Origin: Pseudomonas lopnurensis
GTDB taxonomy: Bacteria > Pseudomonadota > Gammaproteobacteria > Pseudomonadales > Pseudomonadaceae
Direction of reading: 5' to 3'
Length of the DNA stretch: 64,000 bases
NCBI RefSeq assembly: GCF_015070855.1
Contig: NZ_JADDIX010000022.1
Span: 1-64,000 of the forward strand
The position numbers and the translations under genes were made by a program. Of the stretch, positions 26,555-37,027 are shown piece after piece. The notes under the pieces are model-generated. The model had not been told where the DNA came from, did no database searches, and saw only the letters and a list, made by a program, of their open reading frames with translations. Every line of letters begins with the position of its first letter. Positions within the stretch are counted from its first letter, which is position 1.

Positions 26555-27901
26555 CTATTTGGTTATCTCGTATATGGCTTCGCCGATTGCTTCGCCACCT
26601 TTTCCTCCAAAGTAGCCACCCGCTGCTGAGCCTGCGCCTGCCATAACGACGCCACAGGCTAACCCTCCGATGCCAGTTGTAACTCCAAGCCCGACACATA
26701 AAGTCGTGCCTATTGCCCCACCGAATGCCCCGCCAGTAAGCCCTCCTGAAAACTTACCTGCTTCGGTAATGCTGACCTGGCGGCATTGACCTTCGCGGCC
26801 TTCGCTGCAGGCTTTTTGAACCACGATGGCTGAAGATCCTGCGCTCAAACCTATTCTAATCCATCCACCAATATGAATGTACTTGGCTGCTTTTGCCACA
26901 TCATCAATGTGGGTGGCGTAACCTGGAATTCCTTTAGCAGTTCCGGCCTTGCTCCAATGATGAACTAGGCTTCGACTGGAAATTCCAAGCGCGGCCTTCA
27001 GCTTTGGGTGATCGGGCATGCCAACACCTTTTCGAACTAGCGATGTCAGGCTGCCGTCTAATTGGCGTAATAGTCGCTTTCGTTCGGAAAAGAATTCGGG
27101 GGACTGAAGCTTTCCATGCTGCTGCCAAGTGTTCTGGTGAAGATTCTCAAGTTGCTTTAGTGTTTCCTGTAAATTTTGCAAATACTTGCCAAACATGGCT
27201 TCGCCGATTCCAAGGGCACCGGAGCCACTGGTCAAGAACATTTCTATTTCATCTCGGTAGCGCACAAGGAATTTAGCTTCTTCGTCGCTCATGGGGTCGA
27301 GCGCTGCATTTACCCTTGCTGCCGCCTCCATGAGCAATGCCTCTTCACGGATACATTGCGTGTTGCGTGGGTCACCCAGAATGGCCATTTGGCCTGGTTT
27401 GGCGTAATCGGAGAAATGAGGGTTCAGCGAGCGGAACTTGGCCAGGGCCGCTTCGCTAGGTTGCTCGAATAGCAGACTTTCAAGGGTGGATAGAGATATG
27501 GGTTTTTGAATGATATAGAAGCCAGGCTCCGCTGGCTGGGGTAATGTCAGGGGATCGGTTATAGGAGTAGGCGATTGCCTTGGCGCTTGCTGGCGAGTGA
27601 ATCCACTGAATGAAGGATGTGTCAGGTCTTTGTAACGCCCCAGATAGTCATCGCTTAACGGGCTGAACGGATTTGAGCTTACTAGCAGCCAATCGCCTCT
27701 TTCGACCTTCTCCAGGATGCGGTCCTGGAAGAACAGGTAGTCGTTGGCGGTGGCTCCGCACTCTTCAATAAGGTCGATAAGCCCCCAAAGTTGCGTTGGG
27801 CAAGACAACGCGCTGCGAATGCTTGGTACGGCAAAAAAAGGACTTTCGATGTTGTGAAGGCTGACGCTTCGAATGTGTTTACGGCGGATGAGTCGTTCCA
27901 T
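26555..27901 (-). CDS. Glycine-zipper protein with LysM-like segment, candidate pore-forming toxin/effector
   Basis: A 448-residue protein of no named family that I recognise. Residues ~128-177 (GFYIIQKPISLSTL...NPHF...KPGQMAILGDP) look like a LysM-type module. The middle is helical. Residues ~350-448 hold a hydrophobic, strongly glycine-rich region with repeated GG and GxxxG spacing (AGKFSGGLTGGAFGGAIGT, GSAAGGYFGGKGGEAIG), as in membrane-inserting toxins. There is no N-terminal signal peptide. An AAGGAG site lies 7 bases upstream. Size, zipper and adjacent membrane-protein gene recall the type VI effector/immunity pair Tse4/Tsi4 of P. aeruginosa, but no VgrG, PAAR or adaptor gene is nearby. 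Confidence 0.5.
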   Translation of the reverse strand: MERLIRRKHIRSVSLHNIESPFFAVPSIRSALSCPTQLWGLIDLIEECGATANDYLFFQDRILEKVERGDWLLVSSNPFSPLSDDYLGRYKDLTHPSFSGFTRQQAPRQSPTPITDPLTLPQPAEPGFYIIQKPISLSTLESLLFEQPSEAALAKFRSLNPHFSDYAKPGQMAILGDPRNTQCIREEALLMEAAARVNAALDPMSDEEAKFLVRYRDEIEMFLTSGSGALGIGEAMFGKYLQNLQETLKQLENLHQNTWQQHGKLQSPEFFSERKRLLRQLDGSLTSLVRKGVGMPDHPKLKAALGISSRSLVHHWSKAGTAKGIPGYATHIDDVAKAAKYIHIGGWIRIGLSAGSSAIVVQKACSEGREGQCRQVSITEAGKFSGGLTGGAFGGAIGTTLCVGLGVTTGIGGLACGVVMAGAGSAAGGYFGGKGGEAIGEAIYEITK

Positions 27902-27970
27902 GGCGGTTCTCCTTGTGCTCCTGCGTGTAGAGGAATGGACCCTACAACGCGCATTTCCTTAAAGCTATGA

Positions 27971-29275
<1,305 letters not shown>

Positions 29276-29311
29276 GCATTCAGGACAAATTCCATCCGTA
29301 TGGGGACTTCG

Positions 29312-30031
29312 ATGAAAACCAGTGGCCTTCTCGATCAACTGCTCAGGTCCGGACAGGACCTGTTGCAGAAGCAGCAATCCGGCGCGAGTGGCAAGCCCGG
29401 CAACGGTGGCTTGAGCGATCTGCTCTCCGGCGTCGGCGGCGGTTCGCTCGGCAATGTCCTGTCCGGTGCGGGCGGTGGTGCGCTGGCGGCCGGGGCCATG
29501 GGCCTGCTGCTGGGCAATCGCAAGGTGCGCAAGCTGGGCGGCAAGGCGGTGACCTATGGCGGCCTGGCGGCGCTCGGTGTGCTGGCCTACAAGGCCTACA
29601 GCAACTGGCAGGCGCAGCAGGGCGTAGCGACCCGGCAGGCGCCGCAGACGCTCGATCGGCGTCCGCCAGCCGAGGTCGAGCTGCACAGCGAGGGTATTCT
29701 CAAGGCGCTGGTGGCAGCGGCCAAGGCCGATGGTCACGTCGATGCCCGCGAGCGCCAGTTGATCGAAGCCGAGCTGGCCAAGCTGGCTGGCGATGCCGAG
29801 CTGCAGCACTGGCTGGAATCGGAGCTGAACAAGCCGCTCGACCCGGTCGATGTGGCGGCCGCTGCGAAGACGCCGGAAATGGCCGCCGAGATGTATCTGG
29901 CCAGCGTGCTGATGGTGGACGAGCAGCATTTCATGGAGCGCGCCTACCTCGACGAGCTGGCGCGCCGGCTCGAGCTCGATCCCCAGCTCAAGGCCGAACT
30001 GGAAAGCCAGGTGCGTGGTGTGAGTGCCTGA
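29312..30031 (+). CDS. DUF533/TerB-like membrane-associated protein
   Basis: A 239-residue protein with a glycine-rich N-terminus ([22 protein letters not shown]), a hydrophobic stretch at about 85-105 and a C-terminal TerB-like helical domain containing [21 protein letters not shown] and an EF-hand-like acidic motif. It matches the DUF533/YebE family, of unknown function. ATG 29312 is preferred over 29300 since GGGGA stands 6 bases before it. Confidence 0.85.
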   Translation: MKTSGLLDQLLRSGQDLLQKQQSGASGKPGNGGLSDLLSGVGGGSLGNVLSGAGGGALAAGAMGLLLGNRKVRKLGGKAVTYGGLAALGVLAYKAYSNWQAQQGVATRQAPQTLDRRPPAEVELHSEGILKALVAAAKADGHVDARERQLIEAELAKLAGDAELQHWLESELNKPLDPVDVAAAAKTPEMAAEMYLASVLMVDEQHFMERAYLDELARRLELDPQLKAELESQVRGVSA

Positions 30032-30075
30032 TCAAGCCTTGCGCGCGACGATCGCCTGCCGGGGCGCCCGGCGGG

Positions 30076-30104
30076 CTGTCAGCGCGGGTCTGCTGCGTTA
30101 TAAT
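30076..30104 (+). promoter_or_regulatory. Probable prfB promoter
   Basis: CTGTCA (30076-30081), 17-bp spacer, consensus TATAAT (30099-30104), 40 bp before the prfB start codon. Confidence 0.65.
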
Positions 30105-30143
30105 CGTCGGCTTTTCGAAACGTCCGATTGAGAGCTGCCCACC

Positions 30144-31239
30144 ATGGAAATCAACCCGATCCTCAACAGCATCAAGGACCTGTCCGAGCGCACCCAGTCG
30201 ATTCGGGGGTATCTTTGACTACGATCAGAAGCATGATCGTCTCGTCGAAGTAAACCGCGAACTCGAAGACCCGAACGTCTGGAACAACCCCGAATACGCC
30301 CAGAACCTTGGCCGTGAGCGCGCCACCCTGGCGCAGATCGTCGAAACCATCGACGACCTCGACGGCGGTCTGGCCGATTCCCGTGACCTGCTCGACATGG
30401 CCGTCGAAGAAGACGACCAGGGCGCCGTGGATGATGTCGCGGCCGAGCTGGATCGCCTGCGCGGCATTCTCGAAGGTCTGGAATTCCGCCGCATGTTCAG
30501 CGGCGACATGGACCCCAACAACGCCTATCTCGATATCCAGGCCGGTTCCGGCGGCACCGAGGCTCAGGACTGGGCCAACATGCTGCTGCGCATGTACCTG
30601 CGCTGGGCCGACAAGCACGGCTTCGACGCCACCATCATCGAGCTGTCCGAAGGCGAAGTCGCCGGCATCAAGGGTGCGACCCTGCACATCAAGGGTGAGT
30701 ACGCCTTCGGCTGGCTGCGTACCGAAATCGGCGTGCATCGCCTGGTGCGCAAGAGCCCGTTCGACTCCGGCAACCGTCGCCATACCTCGTTTACCGCGGT
30801 ATTCGTCTCGCCGGAAATCGATGACAACATCGAGATCGAGATCAACCCGTCCGACCTGCGCATCGACACCTACCGTTCCTCCGGCGCCGGTGGTCAGCAC
30901 GTAAACACCACCGATTCGGCCGTGCGTATCACCCACGTACCGACCAACACCGTGGTGGCGTGCCAGAACGAGCGTTCCCAGCACGCCAACAAGGACACCG
31001 CCATGAAGATGCTGCGGGCCAAGTTGTACGAGCAGGAGATGCAGAAGCGCAACGCCGCCTCGCAGGCACTGGAAGACTCCAAGTCGGATATCGGCTGGGG
31101 CCACCAGATCCGCTCCTACGTGCTCGACCAGTCGCGCATCAAGGATCTGCGTACCGGCGTCGAGCGCAGCGACTGCGACAAGGTGCTGGACGGGGATATT
31201 GACGAGTACCTCGAAGCCAGTCTCAAGCAAGGGCTGTAA
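30144..31239 (+). CDS. prfB: Peptide chain release factor 2 (programmed +1 frameshift)
   Basis: Release factor 2, 364 residues when the two frames are joined (codons 1-24 from 30144, then +1 shift, resuming at 30217). It recognises UAA and UGA stop codons and triggers peptide release. The stop-codon recognition tripeptide SPF ([17 protein letters not shown]) and the catalytic GGQ ([15 protein letters not shown]) are intact. Genome annotation that ignores the frameshift would give a truncated ATG fragment or a protein starting internally. lysS follows 226 bp downstream, as in most gammaproteobacteria. Confidence 0.96.
30205..30218 (+). promoter_or_regulatory. prfB autoregulatory frameshift signal
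   Basis: GGGGG (30205-30209) acts as an internal Shine-Dalgarno, 3 bases before the slippery CTT (30213-30215) and in-frame TGA stop (30216-30218). When RF2 is scarce, ribosomes slip +1 at CTT and read GAC next, completing the protein. Confidence 0.95.
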
Positions 31240-31304
31240 GCCTTGCCGGGCACCCGAACGGAACGACCGTAGAGTGCGGCGGCCCGGCATGACCGGGCAC
31301 CGCG

Positions 31305-31410
31305 TTGGTGGGCTGAAATCCACCCTGCTTGAGTTCCGCGTGTCCAGATGTAGGGTGGGCTTCAGCCCACCAAAAGAGGGACAGGGTCCCTGGTGGGCTG
31401 AAGCGAAACG
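31305..31410. repeat. REP-like palindromes between prfB and lysS
   Basis: GGTGGGCTGAAATCCACC (about 31306), GTAGGGTGGGCTTCAGCCCACC (about 31350-31371) and a third degenerate copy TGGTGGGCTGAAGCG near 31391. They lie in the prfB-lysS gap and may affect mRNA stability or readthrough. Confidence 0.75.
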
Positions 31411-31465
31411 CCTTCCGGAAGACTCAACCCAGGATTCATCCATTCGATCCAGGCATTTTGAAACC

Positions 31466-32968
31466 ATGAGCGAACAACCGCTGAACCAGCACGCCATCCA
31501 CGAGGAAGAGAACAAGCTGATTGCCCTGCGCAAGGAAAAGCTTGCAGCCGTGCGCGAGCAGGGCAACGCCTTCCCCAACGACTTCCGTCGTGACAGCTAT
31601 GCAGGCGACCTGCAGAAACAGTACGCCGAGAAGACCAAGGAGGAGCTGGAAGCGGCCGCCGTTGCGGTCAAGGTGGCCGGGCGCATCATGCTCAACCGTG
31701 GCGCCTTCATGGTCATCCAGGACATGAGCGGGCGCATCCAGGTCTACGTCGATCGCAAGACCCTGCCGGCCGAGCAACTGGAGGCGGTCAAGCACTTCGA
31801 CCTGGGCGACATCATCGCTGCCGAAGGCACCCTGGCGCGTTCCGGCAAGGGCGACCTGTACGTCTACATGAGCAGCGTGCGCCTGCTGACCAAGTCGCTG
31901 CGGCCGCTGCCGGACAAGTTTCACGGCCTGACCGACACCGAGCAGCGCTACCGCCAGCGCTATGTCGACCTGATCGTCAACGAGGACGTCCGCGAGACCT
32001 TCCGCGTGCGCTCCCAGGTCATCGCGCACGTCCGCAAGTTTCTCGCCGAGCGCGATTTCCTCGAAGTGGAAACGCCGATGCTGCAGACCATCCCCGGCGG
32101 CGCCGCGGCCAAGCCGTTCGAGACCCACCACAACGCACTGGACATGCCGATGTTCCTGCGCATCGCGCCGGAGCTCTATCTCAAGCGGCTGGTGGTCGGT
32201 GGCTTCGAGCGGGTGTTCGAGATCAATCGCAACTTCCGCAACGAAGGCGTCTCGACCCGGCACAACCCCGAGTTCACCATGCTCGAGTTCTACCAGGCCT
32301 ACGCCGACTACGAAGACAACATGGACCTGACCGAGGCGCTGTTCCGCGAGCTGGCCCAGGCCGTGCTCGGCAGCACCGACGTGCCCTACGGCGACAAGGT
32401 GTTCCATTTCGGCGAGCCGTTCGCGCGGCTGTCGGTGTTCGACTCGATCCTCGCGTACAACCCGGATATCTCGGCCACCGATCTCAACGACCTGGACAAG
32501 GCCCGCGCCATCGCCAAGAAGGCCGGCGCCAAGCTGCTCGGCCACGAGGGCCTGGGCAAGCTGCAGGTGATGATCTTCGAGGAACTGGTCGAGCATAAGC
32601 TGGAGCAGCCGACCTTCATCACCGAGTACCCGTTCGAAGTGTCGCCACTGGCGCGGCGCAACGACCGCAATCCGAACGTCACCGATCGTTTCGAGCTGTT
32701 CATCGGTGGCCGCGAGATCGCCAACGCCTATTCCGAGCTCAACGACGCCGAGGACCAGGCCGAGCGCTTCCACGCCCAGGTGGCCGACAAGGATGCCGGC
32801 GACGACGAGGCCATGCACTTCGACGCCGACTTCGTCCGCGCGCTGGAATACGGCATGCCGCCGACCGCGGGCGAGGGTATCGGCATCGATCGCCTGGTGA
32901 TGCTGCTGACCAACTCGCCTTCGATCCGCGACGTGATTCTCTTCCCGCATATGCGTCCGGAGCTGTGA
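31466..32968 (+). CDS. lysS: Lysyl-tRNA synthetase (class II)
   Basis: A 500-residue class II aminoacyl-tRNA synthetase that charges tRNA-Lys. The N-terminal OB-fold anticodon-binding domain (about 65-150, [20 protein letters not shown]) is followed by class II motifs: [10 protein letters not shown] (motif 1), [18 protein letters not shown] (motif 2) and [11 protein letters not shown] (motif 3). ATG 31466 starts the usual MSE...N-terminus; the open frame upstream crosses REP repeats. Confidence 0.97.
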   Translation: MSEQPLNQHAIHEEENKLIALRKEKLAAVREQGNAFPNDFRRDSYAGDLQKQYAEKTKEELEAAAVAVKVAGRIMLNRGAFMVIQDMSGRIQVYVDRKTLPAEQLEAVKHFDLGDIIAAEGTLARSGKGDLYVYMSSVRLLTKSLRPLPDKFHGLTDTEQRYRQRYVDLIVNEDVRETFRVRSQVIAHVRKFLAERDFLEVETPMLQTIPGGAAAKPFETHHNALDMPMFLRIAPELYLKRLVVGGFERVFEINRNFRNEGVSTRHNPEFTMLEFYQAYADYEDNMDLTEALFRELAQAVLGSTDVPYGDKVFHFGEPFARLSVFDSILAYNPDISATDLNDLDKARAIAKKAGAKLLGHEGLGKLQVMIFEELVEHKLEQPTFITEYPFEVSPLARRNDRNPNVTDRFELFIGGREIANAYSELNDAEDQAERFHAQVADKDAGDDEAMHFDADFVRALEYGMPPTAGEGIGIDRLVMLLTNSPSIRDVILFPHMRPEL

Positions 32969-33019
32969 TCGACGCCATGGGCTGGACGGGGTGTGCGGTG
33001 GTTCAATGATCGTTGGGCT

Positions 33020-33096
33020 TCGCGTTGTTCAACCTGGGCGGTCCCACCCAACCTGCGTGTACCGGTAGGTTGGGTTGAGCGAAGCGAAGCCCGACG
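33020..33096. repeat. REP-like inverted repeat
   Basis: CAACCTGGGCGGTCCCACCCAACCT and GTAGGTTGGGTTGAGCGAAGCGAAGCCCGACG occupy the lysS downstream gap; the CCCAACCT / AGGTTGGG arms pair. This is another GTAGG-type intergenic element. Confidence 0.6.
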
Positions 33097-33131
33097 CAGG
33101 CGTGTCGATCAATGACTGCAGGTAAGCACTC

Positions 33132-34427
33132 ATGAACACCCGTAACAACCTGGACGACTACCAGACCATCGTGCGCGCGCTGTCCGACCGCATCGTCGAG
33201 GCGCAGACCCCGGTGCGCGTGCTGGATGCGGTGAAGTGGGACGAGAGCATCCGCCAGGGCTTCTTCGCCGCCAAGGGACGCGAGCTGCCGAAGATCGATC
33301 GCGGTTATTACCAGGGCCGCCCGCTGGCGTTCGACTCCAGCGCGAAGAAGCAGGAGTTCCAGGACATCGAGCGCGACATCACCCGTCAGCTCGGCCAGTT
33401 CAACCCGGTCGGGCAGATCATGCGGCGCATGTGCAAGGAATACCGCATGGTCATCCGCATGCTCGAGGCGCGCGGCACACCGGACTTCGGCATGATCTCC
33501 CAGGAGCTCTACGGCGCGGCGTCCGATGCCTTCCATGCCGGCGACCCGACCCTGGCCGATCTCGGCCTGATGCTTTCCGACTACCTGAACAACATCGCCG
33601 ATCGCGGCGACCTGCGTGACGAGCCGAAGAATCTCACCGCGCCGCAGGCGGTCGAGCTGCTGCAGAAGCGGCTGGATGTGGTGTTCGGCGAAGGCGAGGG
33701 GGTGATCCGCGTCTTCGAGTCCGACGGCATCCTCGCCGATGCGGCGGCCGGTGCCGACTACATCAAGATCCGCAGCGACGCGTTGTTCAACGAGCGCGAC
33801 GTGCGCGCGCTCGAGGTCCACGAAGGGCTGGTGCACGTCGGCACCACGCTCAACGGACAGAACCAGCCGATCTGCACCTTCCTCGCCAAGGGCCCGCCGT
33901 CGTCCACGGTGACCCAGGAAGGCCTGGCGATCCTGATGGAGGTGATCGCCTTCGCCTCCTACCCGACGCGCCTGCGCAAGCTGACCAATCGCACGCGCGC
34001 CATCCACATGGCCGAGGAGGGCGCCGATTTCCTCGACGTGTTCGGCTTCTTCCGCGAGCAGGGCTACGCCGAAGACGACAGCTACAGCAACGCCAGTCGC
34101 GTGTTCCGCGGCTCGACGCCCGATGGCCTGCCCTTCACCAAGGACCTGTCGTACCTGAAGGGCTTCATCATGATCTACAACTACATCCAGCTCGCCGTGC
34201 GCAAGGGCCGCCTCGAGCAGATCCCGCTGCTGTTCTGTGGCAAGACCACCCTGGAGGACATGCGCACCCTGCGCCAACTGGTGGACGAGGGCATGGTGGT
34301 GCCGCCCAGGTACCTGCCGCAGCAGTTCCAGGACCTCAACGCACTGTCGGCCTGGATGTGTTTTTCCAACTTCCTCAACCACCTGAGCCTGGATCGCATC
34401 GAAGCCGACTACGCGAATATCCTCTGA
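33132..34427 (+). CDS. QEGLA-motif protein, MATCAP-like putative zinc carboxypeptidase (DUF1704)
   Basis: A 431-residue cytoplasmic protein with HEGLVH (230-235), an HExxH zinc-protease signature, and the family-defining QEGLA at 262-266. Bacterial members are annotated as flavohaemoglobin-expression-modulating proteins; eukaryotic relatives (MATCAP) are tubulin tyrosine carboxypeptidases. The metal site is intact, so peptidase activity is plausible, but the bacterial substrate is unknown. It stands alone between lysS and a small hypothetical gene. Confidence 0.85.
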   Translation: MNTRNNLDDYQTIVRALSDRIVEAQTPVRVLDAVKWDESIRQGFFAAKGRELPKIDRGYYQGRPLAFDSSAKKQEFQDIERDITRQLGQFNPVGQIMRRMCKEYRMVIRMLEARGTPDFGMISQELYGAASDAFHAGDPTLADLGLMLSDYLNNIADRGDLRDEPKNLTAPQAVELLQKRLDVVFGEGEGVIRVFESDGILADAAAGADYIKIRSDALFNERDVRALEVHEGLVHVGTTLNGQNQPICTFLAKGPPSSTVTQEGLAILMEVIAFASYPTRLRKLTNRTRAIHMAEEGADFLDVFGFFREQGYAEDDSYSNASRVFRGSTPDGLPFTKDLSYLKGFIMIYNYIQLAVRKGRLEQIPLLFCGKTTLEDMRTLRQLVDEGMVVPPRYLPQQFQDLNALSAWMCFSNFLNHLSLDRIEADYANIL

Positions 34428-34533
34428 GCTACGGGCTACGGATTCACGAGGCGTCGGGCGGTGGTAAGCCGTTCGAGCGCCATGCCACGTCATCTCTGCA
34501 ACAATGCGCTTCTTTACCCAGACGAGATCGTCC

Positions 34534-34860
34534 ATGTCCGAACGCAATCCCATTCCGTTGATCCTCACCGCCATCGGCAGCGTCATCGGTACCGTCGCCG
34601 TACTGACCTATTACGGCTACGTGCACATCGCCAAACCCGAGGATGCACTGCTGCTGGCCGACTACACGATGCTCAAGACCATACCCGGCGAGGATTACCG
34701 GGTGTCGTTGAAGCCGGCCGCGCAGGTGGCGCAGTGCATCGATGGCGTACTGGTGCTGTTCGACACCGAGCAGAAGGGCCTTACCGGCGTGCTCGTGGAC
34801 AACAGGAAGCGCGCCGTCCGCTGCATGGAAGAGCGTGCCCCGGCGGGCTTGTTGCAATGA
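34534..34860 (+). CDS. Hypothetical protein with one N-terminal membrane helix
   Basis: A 108-residue protein: short N-terminus, one hydrophobic helix (about 6-27, IPLILTAIGSVIGTVAVLTY), then a soluble domain with two cysteines (VAQCIDG, VRCMEE) that could form a disulfide outside the cytoplasm. ATG 34534 starts immediately before the membrane helix. No family is recognised. Confidence 0.7.
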   Translation: MSERNPIPLILTAIGSVIGTVAVLTYYGYVHIAKPEDALLLADYTMLKTIPGEDYRVSLKPAAQVAQCIDGVLVLFDTEQKGLTGVLVDNRKRAVRCMEERAPAGLLQ

Positions 34861-34918
34861 CGGCGCGGCGGGACCGGTGCTTGGCACCGATCTCGCTACG
34901 ATACGCTGCGAAGCAGGG

Positions 34919-34949
34919 CGCTCCCAGGGCGGCGGCCGCGCTGGGAGCG
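34919..34949. terminator. Hairpin between convergent genes (possible terminator)
   Basis: CGCTCCCAG - 13 bp - CTGGGAGCG lies between the hypothetical gene and lptF, which converge. There is no T tract, so intrinsic termination is uncertain. Confidence 0.35.
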
Positions 34950-34971
34950 TCCGGGTACGGCGCCGAATCGA

Positions 34972-35754
34972 TCAGCGCATCGACGAGCGCGGCGCCACCG
35001 GCTTGTTATCGTCCGAGATGGTGACTTCCACCCGGCGATTCATGGCGCGCCCCGACGAGGTGCCGTTGCTGGCCACCGGGTATTCCTTGCCATAACCCTG
35101 GGCGACGATGCGCGCCGGGTCCACGCCCATCTTGACCAGCGCCATGCGCACGGCATCGGCGCGGCGTTCGGAGAGGCGCTGGTTGTATTCGGCCGAGCCG
35201 GTGCTGTCGGTATAGCCCTCGACGATCACCTTGCGCTCGGGGTTCTCGTTGAGGAAGTCGGCGAGCGTCTGCACGCTGCGCATGCCGCCGGGCTTGAGTT
35301 CGGCACGGTCGTAATCGAACAGCACGTCGCCGAAGGTCACCAGCGTACCGCGCTCGGTCTGCTTGGCCTGCATGTCTTCCTGCAGCTTGCGGATCTGCGC
35401 GTCGCGGGCTTCCAGGCGTGCTTCGGCGCGTTGTGCCGAAGTCTTGCCCAGATCCTGTTCGGCCGTGCGCAGGGCGATGGTCTGCTCGGCCAGTTCGATG
35501 CGGCGTTGGGCCAGGTAGGCCAACTGGTCTACCGTCTCTTCATCGGCATCGTCCAGATAGGCCTTGTTGGCCCGGTCCAGCATGTTGCTGGCGTCCTGGG
35601 TTTCCAGCGCCGCGAGTTTGCTGGCGCGCGGGTCGCTCTGCAGCGTCGAGAAGCTGCTGCGCGCGTCCTCGAGGTTGGGGTTGGGCTGGGTTGCGCAGGC
35701 CACCAGGCCGATGCTCAGGGCCAGCAGGGTCGGTAGGGTTACGAGCTTGTGCAT
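34972..35754 (-). CDS. lptF: OmpA-family outer-membrane lipoprotein (LptF-like)
   Basis: A 260-residue lipoprotein (lipobox GLVAC), an N-terminal helical DUF4398-like region with a coiled coil (about 50-135), and a C-terminal OmpA peptidoglycan-binding domain (GDVLFDYDRAELKPGG, VEGYTDSTGSAEYNQRLSERRADAV). It should tether the outer membrane to peptidoglycan. Sequence type and locus match lptF (PA3692 in P. aeruginosa), an AlgU-dependent gene. It is 48 bp downstream of its DUF4398 partner. Confidence 0.88.
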   Translation of the reverse strand: MHKLVTLPTLLALSIGLVACATQPNPNLEDARSSFSTLQSDPRASKLAALETQDASNMLDRANKAYLDDADEETVDQLAYLAQRRIELAEQTIALRTAEQDLGKTSAQRAEARLEARDAQIRKLQEDMQAKQTERGTLVTFGDVLFDYDRAELKPGGMRSVQTLADFLNENPERKVIVEGYTDSTGSAEYNQRLSERRADAVRMALVKMGVDPARIVAQGYGKEYPVASNGTSSGRAMNRRVEVTISDDNKPVAPRSSMR

Positions 35755-35802
35755 GACGGAATCATCCTTTGGCAGTAGTGGAACGACGGTCTGGACACGG
35801 GA

Positions 35803-36195
35803 TCAGCGAACGTTGCGCATGCCTTCTTCGCGCAGTTCGCGGATGCCCTGCTGTGCGTCCTCGACGGCCTTCTGGGCCTTGGCCGCCTCGGCCTTGCGTT
35901 CGGCGACGCGGGCGTCCCATTCGGCCTGCTCGGCCAGCTTGCGGGCCTCGTCGTAGTTTTCCTTCTGCATGGCCAGTTCGGCCTGCTTCCACTTTTCCTG
36001 CGCGGCGCGCATTTCCACGGCGGCGTATTCCGGCCCACCGGCGCTGACCGCGCTGCGTACCGCCGATTCGGTCACGGCGAACTGTTCCTTCGGCGGGTTG
36101 CCGGCGCATGCACTCAGCAGCAGGCCACCGAGCGCAAGGGCTGCCAGCTTGGGTAGCTGAAATCTCGAAGCGGGGGTTTCGACAGCTTTGTTCAT
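35803..36195 (-). CDS. DUF4398 lipoprotein, operon partner of lptF
   Basis: A 130-residue lipoprotein with lipobox LLSAC and a long charged helix (about 55-125, AAQEKWKQAELAMQKENYDEARKLAEQAEWDARVAE...) typical of DUF4398. Probably an outer-membrane or periplasmic partner of the OmpA-like product that follows. TGGAGA lies 7 bases before ATG 36195. The corresponding P. aeruginosa pair (PA3691-PA3692) is under the envelope-stress sigma factor AlgU; a GGAAC-type -35 is present upstream but the -10 match is poor, so I do not call a site. Confidence 0.85.
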   Translation of the reverse strand: MNKAVETPASRFQLPKLAALALGGLLLSACAGNPPKEQFAVTESAVRSAVSAGGPEYAAVEMRAAQEKWKQAELAMQKENYDEARKLAEQAEWDARVAERKAEAAKAQKAVEDAQQGIRELREEGMRNVR

Positions 36196-36445
36196 GGTCA
36201 GTCTCCAGTACGAATTTGCCTGACGGGTACCAATGACGTCCCGAAGTTTCCGGTCCCCACGAGGGGGTATGAAATACCGAGACATAGTTTTGGGAGGCCG
36301 GGGGGCGTCAATCGTTCCGTTGAGGTTGCCGCGCCAGAGCCTGCGCTGGTGAAAAACGGGCAGCCGCGAACGGCCTCGAAGCGCAATGAGGGCGGCGGCG
36401 GGAATAGCTTGGGAATCGGCGCTTTGGCGGCTGCGAGGGAGGCGC

Positions 36446-36778
36446 CTACTGTTGCTCGTCGAGCATCCGCTGCAGATGCTGGCGCGACAGTTCGAGGAAG
36501 CGCGGGGTCGGGCCGATGTCCTCGTAGACCGGGTCACCTTGTTCGTCGGTGGCGATCACCTGCGTGCCACGGACATAGGGCAGGCTGGTCTCGACGGCCT
36601 CGAGCGCGGCGCCGACCAGCTCGCCGAGCAGCGCCTCGGTGCTGCGCTTGGGATACATATCGGCCAGCGCGGCCAGGCGTGCCGCGCTCTCGACGTCCAG
36701 TGGGATGCTGTAGCGGGTCTGGCTCATGCGGCCCTTGGCGTCCTGTTCCCAGTGGCTGACAAGCTCGGAAATTCTCAT
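36446..36778 (-). CDS. Conserved pseudomonad protein ('type 1 pili tip component' annotation)
   Basis: A 110-residue soluble protein ([18 protein letters not shown]..., [27 protein letters not shown]) that resembles the product next to ppc in other pseudomonads (PA3688), often labelled type 1 pili tip component without experimental basis. The central ribbon-helix-like segment hints at a DNA- or protein-binding role, but nothing firm can be said. It is divergent from ppc. Confidence 0.75.
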   Translation of the reverse strand: MRISELVSHWEQDAKGRMSQTRYSIPLDVESAARLAALADMYPKRSTEALLGELVGAALEAVETSLPYVRGTQVIATDEQGDPVYEDIGPTPRFLELSRQHLQRMLDEQQ

Positions 36779-37027
36779 GATCGCTCCTCTGCTCGCGGTA
36801 ACGAGCGTCGATGGCAGGAAGCCCGCCGCGTTCCGGCGGTGTGCGCCGCCGCCAATGACGCCTTGTCATGGCCGAGCGCGGTGGGCACTCTGGTTGGAGG
36901 TAATTTCAGCGTAGCCGTTCAGGGTTCTTTTCCCAGCGGCGCGTTTTGCGTGGGATGGCCGCGAGGTGGTCGTGGAGCGTCGCTCGACCGCTCGCGATGC
37001 CTGGCAGCACTGGCGGGAGGAAAAGTC

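Noticed and set aside
36196..36300. AlgU promoter upstream of the lptF operon
   Set aside because: A GGAAC-like -35 is seen but the -10 and spacing do not match well enough to call.
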